Notes: a model not told the origin generated them from the sequence alone. Shown: positions 12,160 through 24,711, numbered from the stretch's first letter. The stretch: DNA of 64,000 nt from Luzula sylvatica (GCA_946800325.1 OX326957.1:27747054-27811053); one strand, 5' to 3'. Translations and numbers: made by a program.

Positions 12160-13439
12160 CCCACATTGGGCCACGTCTCATTTACTGTTTCTGTCCCCAA
12201 CATAAAGCCACTATTGTCTCTCTCCATTCACTCACGACAAAGAAAAATAAGAGGGAGAAAGAGAAATAGAAAAAGAGGCGACGAAACCCTAACCGAACGG
12301 CGAGGCTTCTTGCGATTCTGGCGATTGTGGCTTCGATTGGCGACTGTTCATTGACTGTCACCGGTGACTCGCCAAGAAGGTCTAGACAAGCGGCGACGAC
12401 CCTGTCGGCTCCGGTTCCTACGGTGAGTTTCAAAACTTTCGATGTATTTTGCGATTTTCTCCTTCAAATTTGGTCCGGTTTCGTTCTTAGATTTAGGGGT
12501 TTTCATGCCTTTTTAGTGCTCTTAGGTTTAGGGTTTTCCTCAAATCTTTGCTTCGAATTTTTTTTTATCTTTACTTCTTCAGGGATATAATTGCAAATAT
12601 CGCACTTATTTGCTGCGAATACAAGCAAACCAGCAGAGATTGTTACTATTTCGGTAGCAAACACAAACGATGTTTTTCGTACTTATTTTTAGGGTTTCGA
12701 AAATTTCTGCTTTCTAATATTTCATAAAGTTTAATTTGGTCTATATTATGATTTTTTGGACTATGTATGCAGTTAATTTGCGTGGTGACTAAGAGTTAAT
12801 TTGAACTAATTCGAAGTTAGGCGGATCTGACTAAGGCAAGGGCTTAACGGTATCGGTACCAGTGAGGACCAACTCAAGATGGCCGGTATGAAGTTCGGTA
12901 CCATGAATTGCATCCGAAACGATGTGCTTGAACACGAGTCGATTCTTTTGAAGGTGATATCTGTGATTTGGAACAAATTCAGGGTTGAATTTGTGAAGAT
13001 TGCATTTTTTCTGCGAGTCTTTTTTATTTATGTTTATTATTTCTTTTGTGTAGTTCAACTATGAGGTGTGGCCGCGATGGGAGAGTGAGGATGGATCAGT
13101 AACCGTGAAGACCAGCTCAAGATGGCCGATATCGAATTTGGAACGATGTCTCCCAGGCTGAAATGGTGTGACGGAATATGTGTTCAGTATTTTCAAGGTG
13201 ATGTGTGTTATTTCGAAGAAATTCAGGGTTGTTTTTGTAAATATTGCAATTTTTTCGATCAGGGATTCGCTCGCACTCGCTTGCATTCCTGCTCTCTTGC
13301 CACCGATTCAATTCAGCGGGAAACACCCCAGCGCGCAGGCTCGAGGCATGGTTGTATATGGGTACGCTGTGAATCCGCAATTCTGCTTCTGTAGTTCTGC
13401 ATGGTATTTTTGTAATTCAACCCTTTAATTTGCTTTTAA
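12160..13439 (+). other. Gene-like but unrecognised stretch between two Helitron ends
   Basis: Positions 12230-12425 look like the start of a plant gene: purine-rich leader, AAACCCTAACC, a GC-rich open stretch and a donor (CTACG/GTGAGT at 12421). Two related segments follow, at about 12840-12965 and 13090-13205; each contains GACCA(A/G)CTCAAGATGGCCG followed by a short open frame and a GTGAT donor-like site. No protein family is recognised. It may be the remains of a host gene or a captured fragment. Confidence 0.3.
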
Positions 13440-15823
13440 CTAGTTTTACCCCCCGCGCTATTGCGCGGGGCCGGTTAATCTTTTTCTTGTTTTGTTTCGT
13501 GTATGAGGTAGTACATTTTGTATTTTTCTTGGTTATGTTTGTGTTTTTGGTGTGCTTTTCTTATTTGTGCCACAATAATGGGACATCATTAATGCATTGA
13601 TGCGAAATCCATTTTTTGCGAAGTATTCCTCTCATTTATATGCAACTAATTATCTATATTCAAAAATGTGCCAATCACGGTGCTGCATTATTTACTGTTG
13701 TCATATCCTATTTAGAAATTTGTTTCGAAAAAGTCATAGAAGCTCAATCATGGTTACGAATTTGTCTGCCACAATTAGAGTCATAGGAAAGTTGTTTGTA
13801 AAGTGAACAAATTGATCAAAGTAATGAACGCAAAATGCAAAAACGATAAAAGTTTTCAAAAACACAATTGGTACTCAATGAGGACAAATCATGAGATAAA
13901 ATTGCATCCCAGAAAAGCAATACAAATTTTTAAAACGCCCCTGTAATCAAACCGGCTCACAGAAATCCCTAGTTTCAGAAATAAAAAGTACCAGCACTTA
14001 ATTACCTTGCTAAAGGGCTTTCTGGAATTTGGTAAAAAATTAGAAATTATATTTTTTTAATTATTTGAATTTAGAATTACCTGCGAACAGTCCAGGTTTC
14101 GGTTCAATGAATTTAACAAATAAGTTACAAAAATTGAATAACCATGAAGGTACGATCCGCAAACTCGGAAAATATTATTTACGACCAACAACTAAAAGTT
14201 TGAGCATGAAATTTACGGTTCTTTCGAAAGCAGGGCTGGCTTGTGCTGGTACAATTGCCCTAAACATATTATTAATCATTAAAAAAATAAAAGTTATTAG
14301 ATTATTAAAAAAACATACATATCGCTTAGAACTATCCTGTTCGAGCCGGTTATTCACATGGCAGATAAATCTATGTTAAAATCTTCTTTTAAGACCGCGT
14401 CCTAAATCTCATTAAGCAAAATAAACAAATTAACAATAAAATTAAAATAAATATTTTAAATTTATAATTGAGTTGACCTGCTCTGTGACTTGATCGAGAA
14501 GAGTGGCGCCGATTAAACCCGGCCCGAGAATGCCAACGGCAAGAGTGGTTTTAGAGAGATAAAATGTGGAATGGGCTGCGAGTAAATCTCATATACAATC
14601 ATCTTGTTTCAGCACTACCGTTATGTTGTACTTGTTACTCCCTTGTGCTATCGCATATCGCTTTCAAATTAATATTCATCTAAAATTATTTAATTTAACC
14701 ACGTTTATTTAAATTCATATTAATTACATTAAATTAAATTAAATAAAAACAAAAAGAGTAATTGCGCCTCTTTTACTTTTTGCCCCTCCATAAAATAAAA
14801 TAATAATTTTAATTGCCTGAATGACAATTATATAACAAAAAGAAAATAATTGTGTCAAACTTACAATTTGCTCCTTGTTTCTTTCTTCTTTTGTCTTTGA
14901 ACCCCTCCACCATGTAATTAGGAGTTTTTACACCCCTGTACCAGTTGCAGAAGGGCCACTGAAATTCTTTTTTAGCAATGATTGGTTAAGTATTTTTTCA
15001 TATCTGAAATCAAACCATACGGTTAATATTTCCAGTTTCGACCCTTACAATTTCATGAAGAGAAGCATTGCTCAAAGTGGCTTACAGTCAATACATTCAA
15101 TTCGATGAAAATCGCACAATAGTGACAGTTTTTAACAATATGTTCAGTTTCAGACCTGTAATCAAATTGAATATTGTTCAAAATAAGAATTAAGTACTTG
15201 AATGACCGAATCTAGACAATCGGAAATATATCCTAAATCAAGAACAGAAACCTTACACCAAAAAGCTGCCGACTGCATACATTTTCAGTTGTCTCGCTGC
15301 TGCGATTGAAGGGAAACTGATGAAGCTTGCGTCGCTTGCCGGTCGCTGTCGAACAGATCGCTTGCCGGTCGTTATTCTAGGGATTGCTCCCGTTTCTGTG
15401 GGTGAGGAAAGAATCTGGAGAGATGTCGCGCAACTGAGAGGGGAGATAGAGGAACGGCGGTAAGGTTATGAGTTGGAGAAGGAAAGTGCCGCTTCCGACT
15501 CTCTTTCGTCTAGGGTTTGCCGACGAAATCGCCTTCGCTCGGGTGGTTAGGGTTTGTGTGCAGCGTAAATGAGGAGAGAGAGTGCAGCATGGGGAGTATA
15601 TCTGGGGCGATCCACACTTCAATAAATGGACTCGTTTCACCTGGCCCAGGTAATTTATTTTTATATAACAATGCGGTGTACAAAAACCGGGTTTATATGG
15701 ACTGGTAGATTTTGGACCATCCGATAGTGTGATCGGACGGCCGATAATGGGCCACGTGGCAGGTAATGAATAGGCCACGTGTCGAATTCTCAGCAAACGT
15801 TTAGAATTATAACTATAGTAAGA
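13440..15823 (-). mobile_element. Helitron (minus orientation) with captured gene fragment; empty site known
   Basis: On the minus strand the element starts TCTTACTATAGTTATAATTC (from 15823) and ends with hairpin CCCCGCGCAATAGCGCGGGG, a spacer and CTAG (13440-13443), with host A before and T after. Joining the flanks recreates a sequence (TTGCTTTTAATTACCTTTAA) that matches a neighbouring uninterrupted copy of the host repeat near 16040 (TGTTTTCAATTACTTTC). That acts as an empty-site control. The 5' subterminal region carries paired CACGTGGC motifs. It holds a homoserine-dehydrogenase fragment and a gene-leader-like region (15480-15650). Confidence 0.85.
14319..14587 (-). pseudogene. Captured fragment of bifunctional aspartokinase/homoserine dehydrogenase
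   Basis: Two exon pieces are visible on the minus strand. Exon 14587-14478 reads ...HSTFYLSKTTLAVGILGPG then LIGATLLDQVTEQ; this is the junction into the homoserine dehydrogenase Rossmann fold (GxxGPGLIG, NADP binding). Exon 14401-14319 reads DAVLKEDFNIDLSAM, a TGA stop, then ITGSNRIVLSD, which fits the next part of that domain. GT-AG sites separate them. The family makes homoserine and aspartyl phosphate in the Asp-derived amino-acid pathway. The stop and the lack of all other exons make it non-functional. It lies inside the Helitron, so capture is inferred. Confidence 0.82.
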
Positions 15824-16127
15824 TTACCTTTAATTTTTGCAAGTTCTTATTTGAAATATATTTTTGTGCAAGGGCTTATTTGCAATTTTAGTGGAATCTT
15901 AGGGTTATTGCTGGTCGACTCTTGCCACTGATGCAATTCGACGCGAAGCAAACTGCTTTACAGGCAGGGTTGAATCGGGATGCAAATTCGCAACTCGGTT
16001 TGAATAGTTCTTCATGGTATTCTGTGATTCGACCCTTTTATCTGTTTTCAATTACTTTCTGTTTCGTGCAGGGGCTTATTTGCGCAATATTTATGGAAAT
16101 GTAAGGTTATTGTTGGTGGACTCTTGC
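15824..16127 (+). repeat. Tandemly repeated host unit of about 200 bp
   Basis: The segment '...gggcttatttgcaattttagtgga...ctcttgcc' (about 15870-15925) recurs as 'gggcttatttgcgcaatatttatgga...ctcttgca' (about 16068-16125). The text before the second copy matches 13290-13439 on the other side of the Helitron. The Helitron therefore sits inside one unit of an old tandem duplication. Confidence 0.6.
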
Positions 16128-16368
16128 ATTACAAAAATAAATTCATATAAATAAACAAAATACGAGTGCGAATACAAACGACAAATATGCAATACAGAAA
16201 ATAAATACATATACAAAGAAAAAATTCTAATATGAATACAAAGCATGTATTGAACACACAAACAAAATATTGATATCAATGCTACTCCTGATGACTGTAG
16301 GACGAGATAGATATGCAAATACAAAAAAATTAAATATATCAAAGAAAAATTTGTCATTCAAATACAAA

Positions 16369-16928
16369 CTACAGTATGTGACTGAACACAAAAACAAAAA
16401 AGTAAACAAATATTGATGTGAATAAACATGCAATACAAATAAATAAATATATATACAAAGAAAATTTCTCATGCTAATACAAATCGTGTATACAAATATG
16501 AATGTGAATAATGGCGAGAATATGTGTACGAGATACAAATACGGATAAGGATATGAATTCAATAACGAAACATAAAATATGACAAATACGACAACTATAA
16601 CAACACAAGGTACGAAATACGAAATATAATACGAATTGGCAATAAAAACTACAGTATGTGACTGAACACAAAAACAAAAAAGTAAACAAATATTGATGTG
16701 AATAAACATGCAATACAAATAAATAAATATATATACAAAGAAAATTTCTCATGCTAATACAAATCGTGTATACAAATATGAATGTGAATAATGGCGAGAA
16801 TATGTGTACGAGATACAAATACGGATAAGGATATGAATTCAATAACGAAACATAAAATATGACAAATACGACAACTATAACAACACAAGGTACGAAATAC
16901 GAAATATAATACGAATTGGCAATAAAAA
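16369..16928 (+). repeat. Exact 280-bp tandem duplication
   Basis: The segment beginning CTACAGTATGTGACTGAACA occurs at 16369 and again 280 bp later at 16649. As far as I can read by eye the copies are identical, so the duplication is recent relative to the surrounding degenerate array. Confidence 0.85.
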
Positions 16929-19015
16929 TACGAAGCACAAATACAAATATGAATGCAAAAAACTAAGAACGGATATATGAACATAAATGGCTAATTGGGA
17001 AATTTGAGATCAATTAAAAACTACTGACGGATCACTACCATGATCCTTTTTTCATCATCGTCGTTGTGATATCATTATCATCATCAAATGAAATCCAAAT
17101 TAACGAATTACGAATTACAAAAAATCAAATCCGAAATCTTGAAATTTATAATCCGTATTAGTAAGTAGAAAACAAGAAAACCGAAACACAAAAGACAAAA
17201 TATGACTACATACACAAATACAACAAACCAATACAAATATGAAAAGCGAATACAAAAGACAAACACGAATACGGATATGATCACACATACGAACACAATT
17301 ACGAATTACGAGTTACGAATTACTAATGACGAACTACGAATTACGAATTACTCCTAGAAGCTAACCTAAACGCTAAACACTAAAATTTAAATCGTAAACT
17401 ATAAGTCGTAATCCCAAGGCCCTAATACGAAATACAAAATATAAATCCGAAATAGGAATACCAATTAGAAAAGAAGGAATACAAAATACAAACGCGAAAA
17501 AAACTTATACCAATACCAAAAATAATAGAATCTACGAAATACGAAACACAAATTAAGGCCCACGAAACACGAAAAACGATATACGAAACAAGAAATATGA
17601 AATATGTTCACCGAGAAGAATAACGATAAGAATATAAAAACACTACGAAGAGGATGCTCAAATACGATTGCTGATATAAATACGTAAAAACAAATACCAA
17701 TACCAATAATAAAACAAATAACAATAAAATTTAAATTACCACTACAAACTTGAAGTAAGAATACTAACACAAATACAAAAACGAGAACGAAATCAATAAC
17801 AATACACATACACAGACAATAACGATATGTGAGTACAAACACGAATACAAAACACAACTACACAATGAAAATTTCAATCGCCACTACAAAATCGAAGTAT
17901 ATATACAGACACAAACACAAAAACGAGAACAAAATATATTACAATTATTTTCTTTATTTTGTCTATGATGTATAGAAAATAAACAAATTATGAATCAAAA
18001 AACATTTGAATCGTTCATGGAAGCCGGCCCTTGAACGATTCAAGCGATTTCTGCTTTAAAATTTATAAAAATCATGATTTAACGAGGCAAACATATCATA
18101 GTAACATATTTTAATCCAAAACATAAATCCTAAAGTCATAACACTAGACTAATAAACGCTAAAACGTAAACAATAAATCCCAAATACAAAATACAAATGT
18201 CGACAAAAGTACCTATTGCTAAGCATGAAATACAAAATACATATGTGAAAATAGAAAGCAAACACCAATAGAAAAAATTATACAAGCTACGAAATACAAA
18301 TTACGAAGAACATAATAAGAAAAACAAAATAGGAAATACAAAATACATACACAAATAAGAATATGAGCACGAAAACGTGACCCGAACAAGTTTACGAATA
18401 GCAATATGAAAAACGTGAAAACAACTACAAATACCGAAAAAAAGAAGCAATACGAACACGAACTAGAAAATACGAAACAAAATACAAACATAACAATATG
18501 AATAAAAATGCGAATACAAAATACAAACACGCAATACAAATGTTAGAAACACGAAAAACAATATACAAAACAAAAAAATACGAATATGTTCACCGATAAG
18601 AATAACAAAAAGAATAAAAACATGAACGCAAAGAGGATGTCAAATACGACAGCGGATATAAATACGTAAAAACAAATACCAATACCAATAATAAAACCAC
18701 TAACAATAAAAATTATGAAACACGAAACAAAAATACAAATATAACCATATAACAATATAAGTACAAACAAATACAAATACAACAACGAAATGCGAGTACA
18801 AACACGAATACAAAACACAGATACACAATGCAAATTTGAATTACCACTACAACCTTGAAGTACAATACTAACGCAAATACAAAAACGAGAACAAAATCAA
18901 TAACAATACATATACAAAGACAATAACGATATGTGAGTACAAACACGAATACAAAACACAACTACACAATGAAAATTTGAATTAGCACTACAAATTTGAA
19001 GCATATATATATATA

Positions 19016-19549
19016 GGGATAAGATCAATGACCAACACTCTTGTTCGGCCAACAACACTTATTTCACTAAATTTAAATATTAAAATCGAATTTTAACCGT
19101 ATAAATATGATCTATATCAATTGAGAATGTTGTAGATTCAATTTCATGAAAAATAAAAACTTCTATCATACTTATCATAATACTTTAAAAAATTGAACGG
19201 TAGGAAATAGTTACAACATGAATCATCATTAAATAAATTTTGAAATTCGATTTTTTTGGGTTGGATGTATTTTAAATCATATAGATAGGCTCACGATGAA
19301 TTTTTACTAAGTTTCGAGTTTTCCTTCATGGAAATCTATAAATTTATCGAAATGGACGGTTGTGAAAATATGTTATCGATTTTGTTAGATACAAAAATCA
19401 AAATTGTTTAAAATTTATTCTACATCATATCTAAATGATATAAAACATATCTATACGGTTAAAATTCAATTATAATATTTAGATTTAGTGTAACAATTGT
19501 TGTTTGCCGACGTTGGCCAAATAAGAGTATTGGTCATTGATCCTATCCC
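19016..19549. mobile_element. Terminal-inverted-repeat MITE (534 bp) inserted in a TA run
   Basis: The left end GGGATAAGATCAATGACCAA is the inverse of the right end (GGGATAGGATCAATGACCAA on the minus strand). Similarity continues for about 100 bp (TTAACCGTATA... in both arms). The flanks are ATATATATA on both sides, so the target duplication cannot be sized; a 9-bp Mutator-like duplication would fit. It interrupts one copy of the 1.1-kb higher-order repeat whose sister copy (near 17893) lacks it. Confidence 0.85.
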
Positions 19550-20937
19550 ATATATATATATACACACACACAACACAAAAACGAGAACAAAATATATATC
19601 AATTATTTGCTTTATTTTGTCTATGATGTATAGAAAATAAGCAAATTTTGAAGCAAAAAAAGTTTGGATCGTTCAAGGAAGCCGGCCCTTGAACCATTCA
19701 AGCGATTTCTGCTTTAAAATTTATAAAAATCATGATTTACTGAGGCAAACATATCATAGTAACATATTTTAATCCAAAACCTAAATCCTAAAGTCATAAC
19801 ACTAGACTATTAAACGCTAAACCCTAAACAATCAATCCGAAATACAAAATACAAATGTCAACGAAATACCTATTGCTAAATACAAAATACAAAATACAAA
19901 TGTGAAAACAAAAAACAAACACCAATAGCAAAAATTATACAAGCTACGAAATACAAATTACGAAGAACATATTAAGAAAAACAAAATAAGAAATACAAAA
20001 TACATACACAAATAAGAATAAGATTATGAGAACGAAAACGTGACCCGAACACGATTATGAATACCAATATGAAAAACGTGAGAGCAACTACAAATATGCA
20101 AAAAAGAAGAAGCAATACGAACGCAAACTACAAAATACGAAATAAAAATACAAACATAACAATATGAATACAAAATACAAACACTCAATACAAATATGAA
20201 TCGGCACTACAAACACAGATTGCGAACACATATACCTATACAAATACAAAAACGAAACATATGACAATTATTTGGCTTTTTTATTTTATTTTGCCTATGA
20301 TGTATATACAGTAAATGAACTTTGAAGCAAGGATTTTTCAATCGTTCAAAGAAGACAACCCTTGAACGATTGCAATATTTTTTCCTTGATAATGTATAAA
20401 AAATTAAAAATCATTATTTACTGAGGCAAGCACAACATGACGACACATATGATGCCATAATGAAAGTATTTGTTCATTTAAATGCATTTGAGTGTGTTAG
20501 TTTTTAATAATTAAATTAGCTAAATTTTTGTATTATTGTAATGATTGCAATTCATCTCATTATTAAAAGTTAAGTAATGTCATATGTTTTCTTTTGTGGT
20601 TATATATTCGTGATTTATGTATTGATTATTTGTATAATACATATAATGCATATGTAGGCCATTGATATACCAACTTCATAAATTATCATCGTATAAGTTT
20701 CTCATAATTTATGTAATGTGATAATACAAAATTCGTAAATTATACGTTTACATGTTGCACAATATCTTTATTTACACATATCACTCTCACATCTTATCTT
20801 TTTCTTTATAAAATATTTAATTCTACAACCATTTTGTCCGAAAAGCGCCACTCAACAAGCACAATAAAGCCCAAAATAAACATAATCCAATAAATATCAT
20901 GACAACGAAAAAAAATCACATTATTAAGAAGAACAGA

Positions 20938-20966
20938 CCCGCGCAATGGCGCGGGAATAAAGCTAG
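20938..20966 (+). mobile_element. Helitron 3' terminus
   Basis: Hairpin CCCGCGCAATGGCGCGGG (20938-20955), seven-base spacer, CTAG (20963-20966) and host T. The preceding low-complexity array is presumably its body. The 5' end was not found; homology to the host repeat stops near 16127, which may mark it. Confidence 0.75.
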
Positions 20967-21069
20967 TATCTTATAATGTTAAATTATAAATATCTTATAA
21001 TGTTAAATTATAATGTTAAAATATTAAGTACTTTTCTTTTGTGTTAAAAAGATTAATTGGGGTTAATGG

Positions 21070-21150
21070 GTCTATAGCATAATTGGTTGAGTGTGAAACA
21101 CAAAAAAATCATATGTTGTGAGAGATCTTGGGGTTCAATCTCCATTGACA
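21070..21150 (+). repeat. tRNA-derived SINE head
   Basis: A box-like TAGCATAATTGG (about 21074-21085) and B box-like GGTTCAATCTCC (21132-21143) lie about 55 bp apart, as in RNA polymerase III promoters of tRNA-derived SINEs. It does not fold as a complete tRNA. Related heads occur at 22500 and 31090. Confidence 0.5.
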
Positions 21151-22012
21151 TCAAAAAAATTAGGTATCTATAACGAAAACGGTTGCTTGTCGGATACCAT
21201 TCAAAATAAAAAATAAATAAATTGATTAGACTCATTAATTGAATCAATTCAACTAAACATTGATTTGAATGCTAATGAATCTAGTTAGCTCTTTTAACCC
21301 CTCCTCGATTGACATATTCATAAAAAAAATTTAAATTTATGGGCGCCATATATAACCCCTTTACTCATTGAGTTGTATAATACGTATCTTTAAATATGTT
21401 TTCGCATCAATGAAACATTTGTTTGTACTAAGGCTGTTAATGAATCAAGTCAAGCCAAACTGATACCAATTACCAACTCGAGTTCGGCTCGAATTAGATG
21501 CACATGTTCGAAAAATTTCTGCAACTCAAACTCGGCTCGGTATGGATCGGACCAGCTTGACTCGATTTTAATTAAAAATTTCAGAGTATTATATCATCAC
21601 AAACATATTAATACCAAAAATACAAGCATAATCTCACATGCTTTTTTTTGTGAAGAATACAAACGTCGAGCTACAGTCTAATATCTGTAATATATGTGTC
21701 GACTGTCAGAAAATTTTTGTTTGCAAGTATAATCTGTAGAGTTTGTTGAGTGTTTTTTATTTTAAATGATATTGTAAAAATAATTTTACTATAACAAAAT
21801 ATCGAATTAAAATATTCACAATGATTATAAAAAATATAAATTTATACATGCTTTTTTTTGTGAATATTCATTTTAAGGTTAGTATTGATAGTGTGTATAT
21901 AATGTTAAATCAGAATCCAATGATTATTAATGTATTGATCAAAGCATTCTCCAACGATTGTTGGACCATACCCAAACCCATTAAAGTAGGCCTAATATAT
22001 ATGTACACTGTT
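21151..22012. other. Intergenic, no gene seen
   Basis: AT-rich. Around 21424-21560 is a stretch of the 'gttcggctcgaattag...ctcggctcgg' type seen at termini of some plant transposons, but I could not pair it with a second end. Confidence 0.35.
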
Positions 22013-22499
22013 ATACTTCATAAAGTTATAAAATAAAAGCAATAAAAGTTACCCTCTTGATCATGATCAACTGTTTTTTTGTGAGAAAGAAATATGAATC
22101 CATATGGTTGTTTATAAAAAAACTTCTCTCCCAAATTTTTTGATGACGTGTTTATGATTTAACATCTTAAAAATTAACATATTAATTCATAATTTAACAT
22201 TTTAATTGAATATTCAATTATGAGGTAAGATATCAAATTATAAATTAAAATGTTAAATCATGTATTTATGTGTCAATTTTTAAAGTGTATCAAGGTTCTT
22301 GAGGAGACTACTAGAGAATGTACATAACTACTCTTGTTTATATTATGTTAGCTCGTGTTTTAAGTGTTTTTTCACGAGATTAACTGACCTGAAACTTCTT
22401 TTGATTTTATTGTCTCGTTCAACAAATCCAGACCACTAATTGAGCATGCATCAACTTTGATTTTGAAAAATAACACACATTTATGATATCAAATGTCAA

Positions 22500-22585
22500 T
22501 GGAACCATAACTAAATTGGTTGGGTGTAAGATAAAAAAATCATATCTTGTTAGAAATTGTGGGTTTAAATTTTATTGACATTGAT
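22500..22585 (+). repeat. SINE-like tRNA-derived head (copy A)
   Basis: Reads ACCATAACTAAATTGGTTGG..., then 'aaaaaaatcatatcttgtta', then GTGGGTTTAAATTTTATTGA. It is related to the element at 21070 but its B box is decayed. The same element sits at the matching place in copy B, so it predates the duplication. Confidence 0.4.
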
Positions 22586-22660
22586 GAATGGAGAACAACT
22601 TTCTCTGTTTTTTTTTTATTGTGCAGCACAATACAGTACATACATTCTAATATAACAATA

Positions 22661-23477
22661 CTAACAATACTCCACGCAATTGCGCGGGACTTAATACCCG
22701 CTTTTTTACATTTTTTTTTATATATTTTGTTTAAAAATATTTGCGCAAACTCAATTAATATAATCCCGATATATTTGCAAATATATTGATGTCAATAAAT
22801 ACATTATAATTAATAAAGATTTATGAAATTGGTCTACCATAAATATATGTATTATAATTAATAAGGGTTAATGTAATTAGTCCATAAATCCACACAAAAT
22901 AAATAAAAAATAATATGTTATACTTCAAATAAAATTAAAGTTTCAAAACAAATAAAAGAAATCGTGAATAATACACATAAAATCGAAATATATATTTGAA
23001 ATGTCATCCATTAACATACCAAATATCAATTTTTTTTAAAAAAATATACAATTGTAAATGTTATGTATTAACAGACAAAATTAACGTACTTGATGACATG
23101 GCAACAGAGGATTAAGTGGCTTGATTAGTATTATTAATTGACTCGATTAACGATTGAATTGACCGCTTAATTGAATTGACACGTCAATTAACATTTACTA
23201 ATATTAAACGTGTCAATTAACATTTAGTTGAGTTAAATAGAGATGTTAATCAATTGATTTTGTCACCTCATCGAGAATATTGAGATGAGTTTGGAGGCCA
23301 AGTATATTTTCTCTTTCATATATGGGTACAAATTGGGTTGAAATAGAAGAAACAAAGGGCACACATGTCAATCTAATCTTTGGTGATATATTTGGGTACA
23401 AATTGGGTTGAAATAAAAAAAATAAGGCACACGTGTCAGTCTTTCCTGATATGTTTAAAATTATATGTACGGTAGTA
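22661..23477 (-). mobile_element. Helitron-like insertion present only in copy A
   Basis: Copy B has an uninterrupted 'aacaatatatgcgttgaaag' where A has this insert. On the minus strand its 3' end shows hairpin CCCGCGCAATTGCGTGG, a spacer and TTAG (usual CTAG altered); the other end reads TACTACCGTACATATAATTT. About 815 bp with no genes; a direct repeat 'gggtacaaattgggttgaaa' lies near 23325 and 23395. Confidence 0.7.
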
Positions 23478-23599
23478 TATGCGTTGAAAGTTCATATCAA
23501 GTCTATTACAAGTGAAGTAACAACACGCATTTTATTTTGGAAATATCTGTATTCTGAAATATCCGAGATGAGTACAAATTAAGATGTATCATATATTAA

Positions 23600-24049
23600 G
23601 GATGACGCTATTGCAAGAGCTAACATGACTAAATTAAGGGCAATTTTAATTTTTTTCAATCAAATGACCACTATATCCCTATTTATGGTGATTGATACTT
23701 ATTATACATATATACTATTATTTATATCTTCCATGAATAATGAAATAACATTTTTTCTAATATTATGAAAAAACCAAATCTAACAAATATATATTAATTT
23801 TTATATTTAAATATATATGACATGTTACAATTTAATTGTTTTTTTATGATGAAAAAATTAAGAATAAAAATATTTTTTATATATGAAATATTTTATTTGC
23901 ACGATTTATGGAAAGTGATAAACTAATATATAAAGGTAAAAAACATCAATCATCAATTCATCATTAACAGCGCTATAACGGTCATTTGATAAAATAAAAT
24001 TGAAATTTATCTCAATTTAACCATATTGACTCTTGCAATAACGTCACCC
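23600..24049. mobile_element. hAT-like MITE (450 bp) with 8-bp target duplication
   Basis: Inverted ends GGATGACGCTATTGCAAGAG (left) and GGGTGACGTTATTGCAAGAG (right, minus strand) extend about 50 bp. The perfect 8-bp duplication TATATTAA flanks it at 23592-23599 and 24050-24057. The interior is AT-rich and non-coding. Copy B lacks the element but shows two TATATTAA copies separated by TTAA. Confidence 0.9.
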
Positions 24050-24060
24050 TATATTAATTA

Positions 24061-24711
24061 TCAAAATTATTACTTATGTATAAAGTAGACAAATTTCTTG
24101 CAATTATAAGCCTCCACGTCATCAAGGGTTTTTGTGTAAAAAAAATATTTTTTAATTTACATTTTGGTCATTTTTATTTACATTTTGATCCTTTTTAGTT
24201 TTAATTTATATTTTGGTCCTTTTAATTTACATTTTGGTCCTTTTTTATTTATATTTCGATCCTTTTTTACATTTTTCATTTATATTTTTGTCCTTTTTAT
24301 TTACATTTTGGTCCTTTTTATTTATATTTTGGTCCTTTTTTATTTACATTTCGGTCCTTTTTTACATTTTGATCGTTTTTTCTTATTTTACATTTTGGTC
24401 CTTTTTTAGATTTGGTCTTTTTTTTTCCTATTTTACATACATATTAAAATTTGCGAATATGTCCTGATTATATTAATCGATTTTAGAAGCACCCGAACAA
24501 ATGCTATTTATACAAATTATATTAGAAAATAATATCCGCGATAAACTAATTTCATGAACCTTATGCATCTATTGACATCATGATATTTGCAAATATGTCA
24601 TGATTACATTAATTTAGTTCAAACGCATGCGCGTTAATTCGCATACGCGTTAATTCTATTTAAATAATTATATAAAAAACATCCCGCGTAATTGCGCGGG
24701 GATAAAGCTAG
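24061..24711 (+). mobile_element. Small Helitron present only in copy A
   Basis: It starts with TC (24061, after host A) and ends with hairpin CCCGCGTAATTGCGCGGG (24683-24700), spacer GATAAAG and CTAG (24708-24711) before host T. The interior has a minisatellite of roughly 20-bp units (TTTACATTTTGGTCCTTTT, 24150-24430). In copy B only TCCAAG lies at this point. Confidence 0.82.
24150..24430 (+). repeat. Minisatellite, units near 20 bp, 'ttacattttggtccttttta'
   Basis: About twelve degenerate units lie within the Helitron. Frames through it give Phe/Leu-rich peptides and are artefacts. Confidence 0.75.

Larger units (their letters stand above)
16128..20937 (+). repeat. Low-complexity 'tacaaatacgaaat' array with higher-order tandem units
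   Basis: Nearly 5 kb of degenerate 5-7-bp units (ATACAAA, ATACGAA, AACACAAA) form an A-rich plus strand. Higher-order repeats are superimposed: an exact 280-bp duplication, a roughly 1.1-kb repeat (17560-18440 against 18545-20110) and a partial third copy (20220-20420) marked by 'gccggcccttgaacgattc'. Long minus-strand frames here translate to Phe/Val/Tyr/Cys runs and are artefacts. It runs into a Helitron 3' hairpin and the same text recurs before another Helitron end (30183-30545), so it is probably Helitron body. Confidence 0.8.

Noticed and set aside
12182..12433. Minus-strand 83-aa frame over the gene-leader-like region
   Set aside because: It opposes an AAACCCTAACC-type plant leader and a GTGAGT donor on the plus strand and has no family character.
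16091..18961. Many long minus-strand frames rich in Phe, Val, Tyr, Cys
   Set aside because: They arise from the 'tacaaatacg' low-complexity DNA read on the minus strand and repeat with the tandem units; no protein-like domain.
21070..21150. Functional tRNA gene
   Set aside because: A and B boxes are visible but no complete cloverleaf with an acceptor stem can be drawn; SINE head is more likely.
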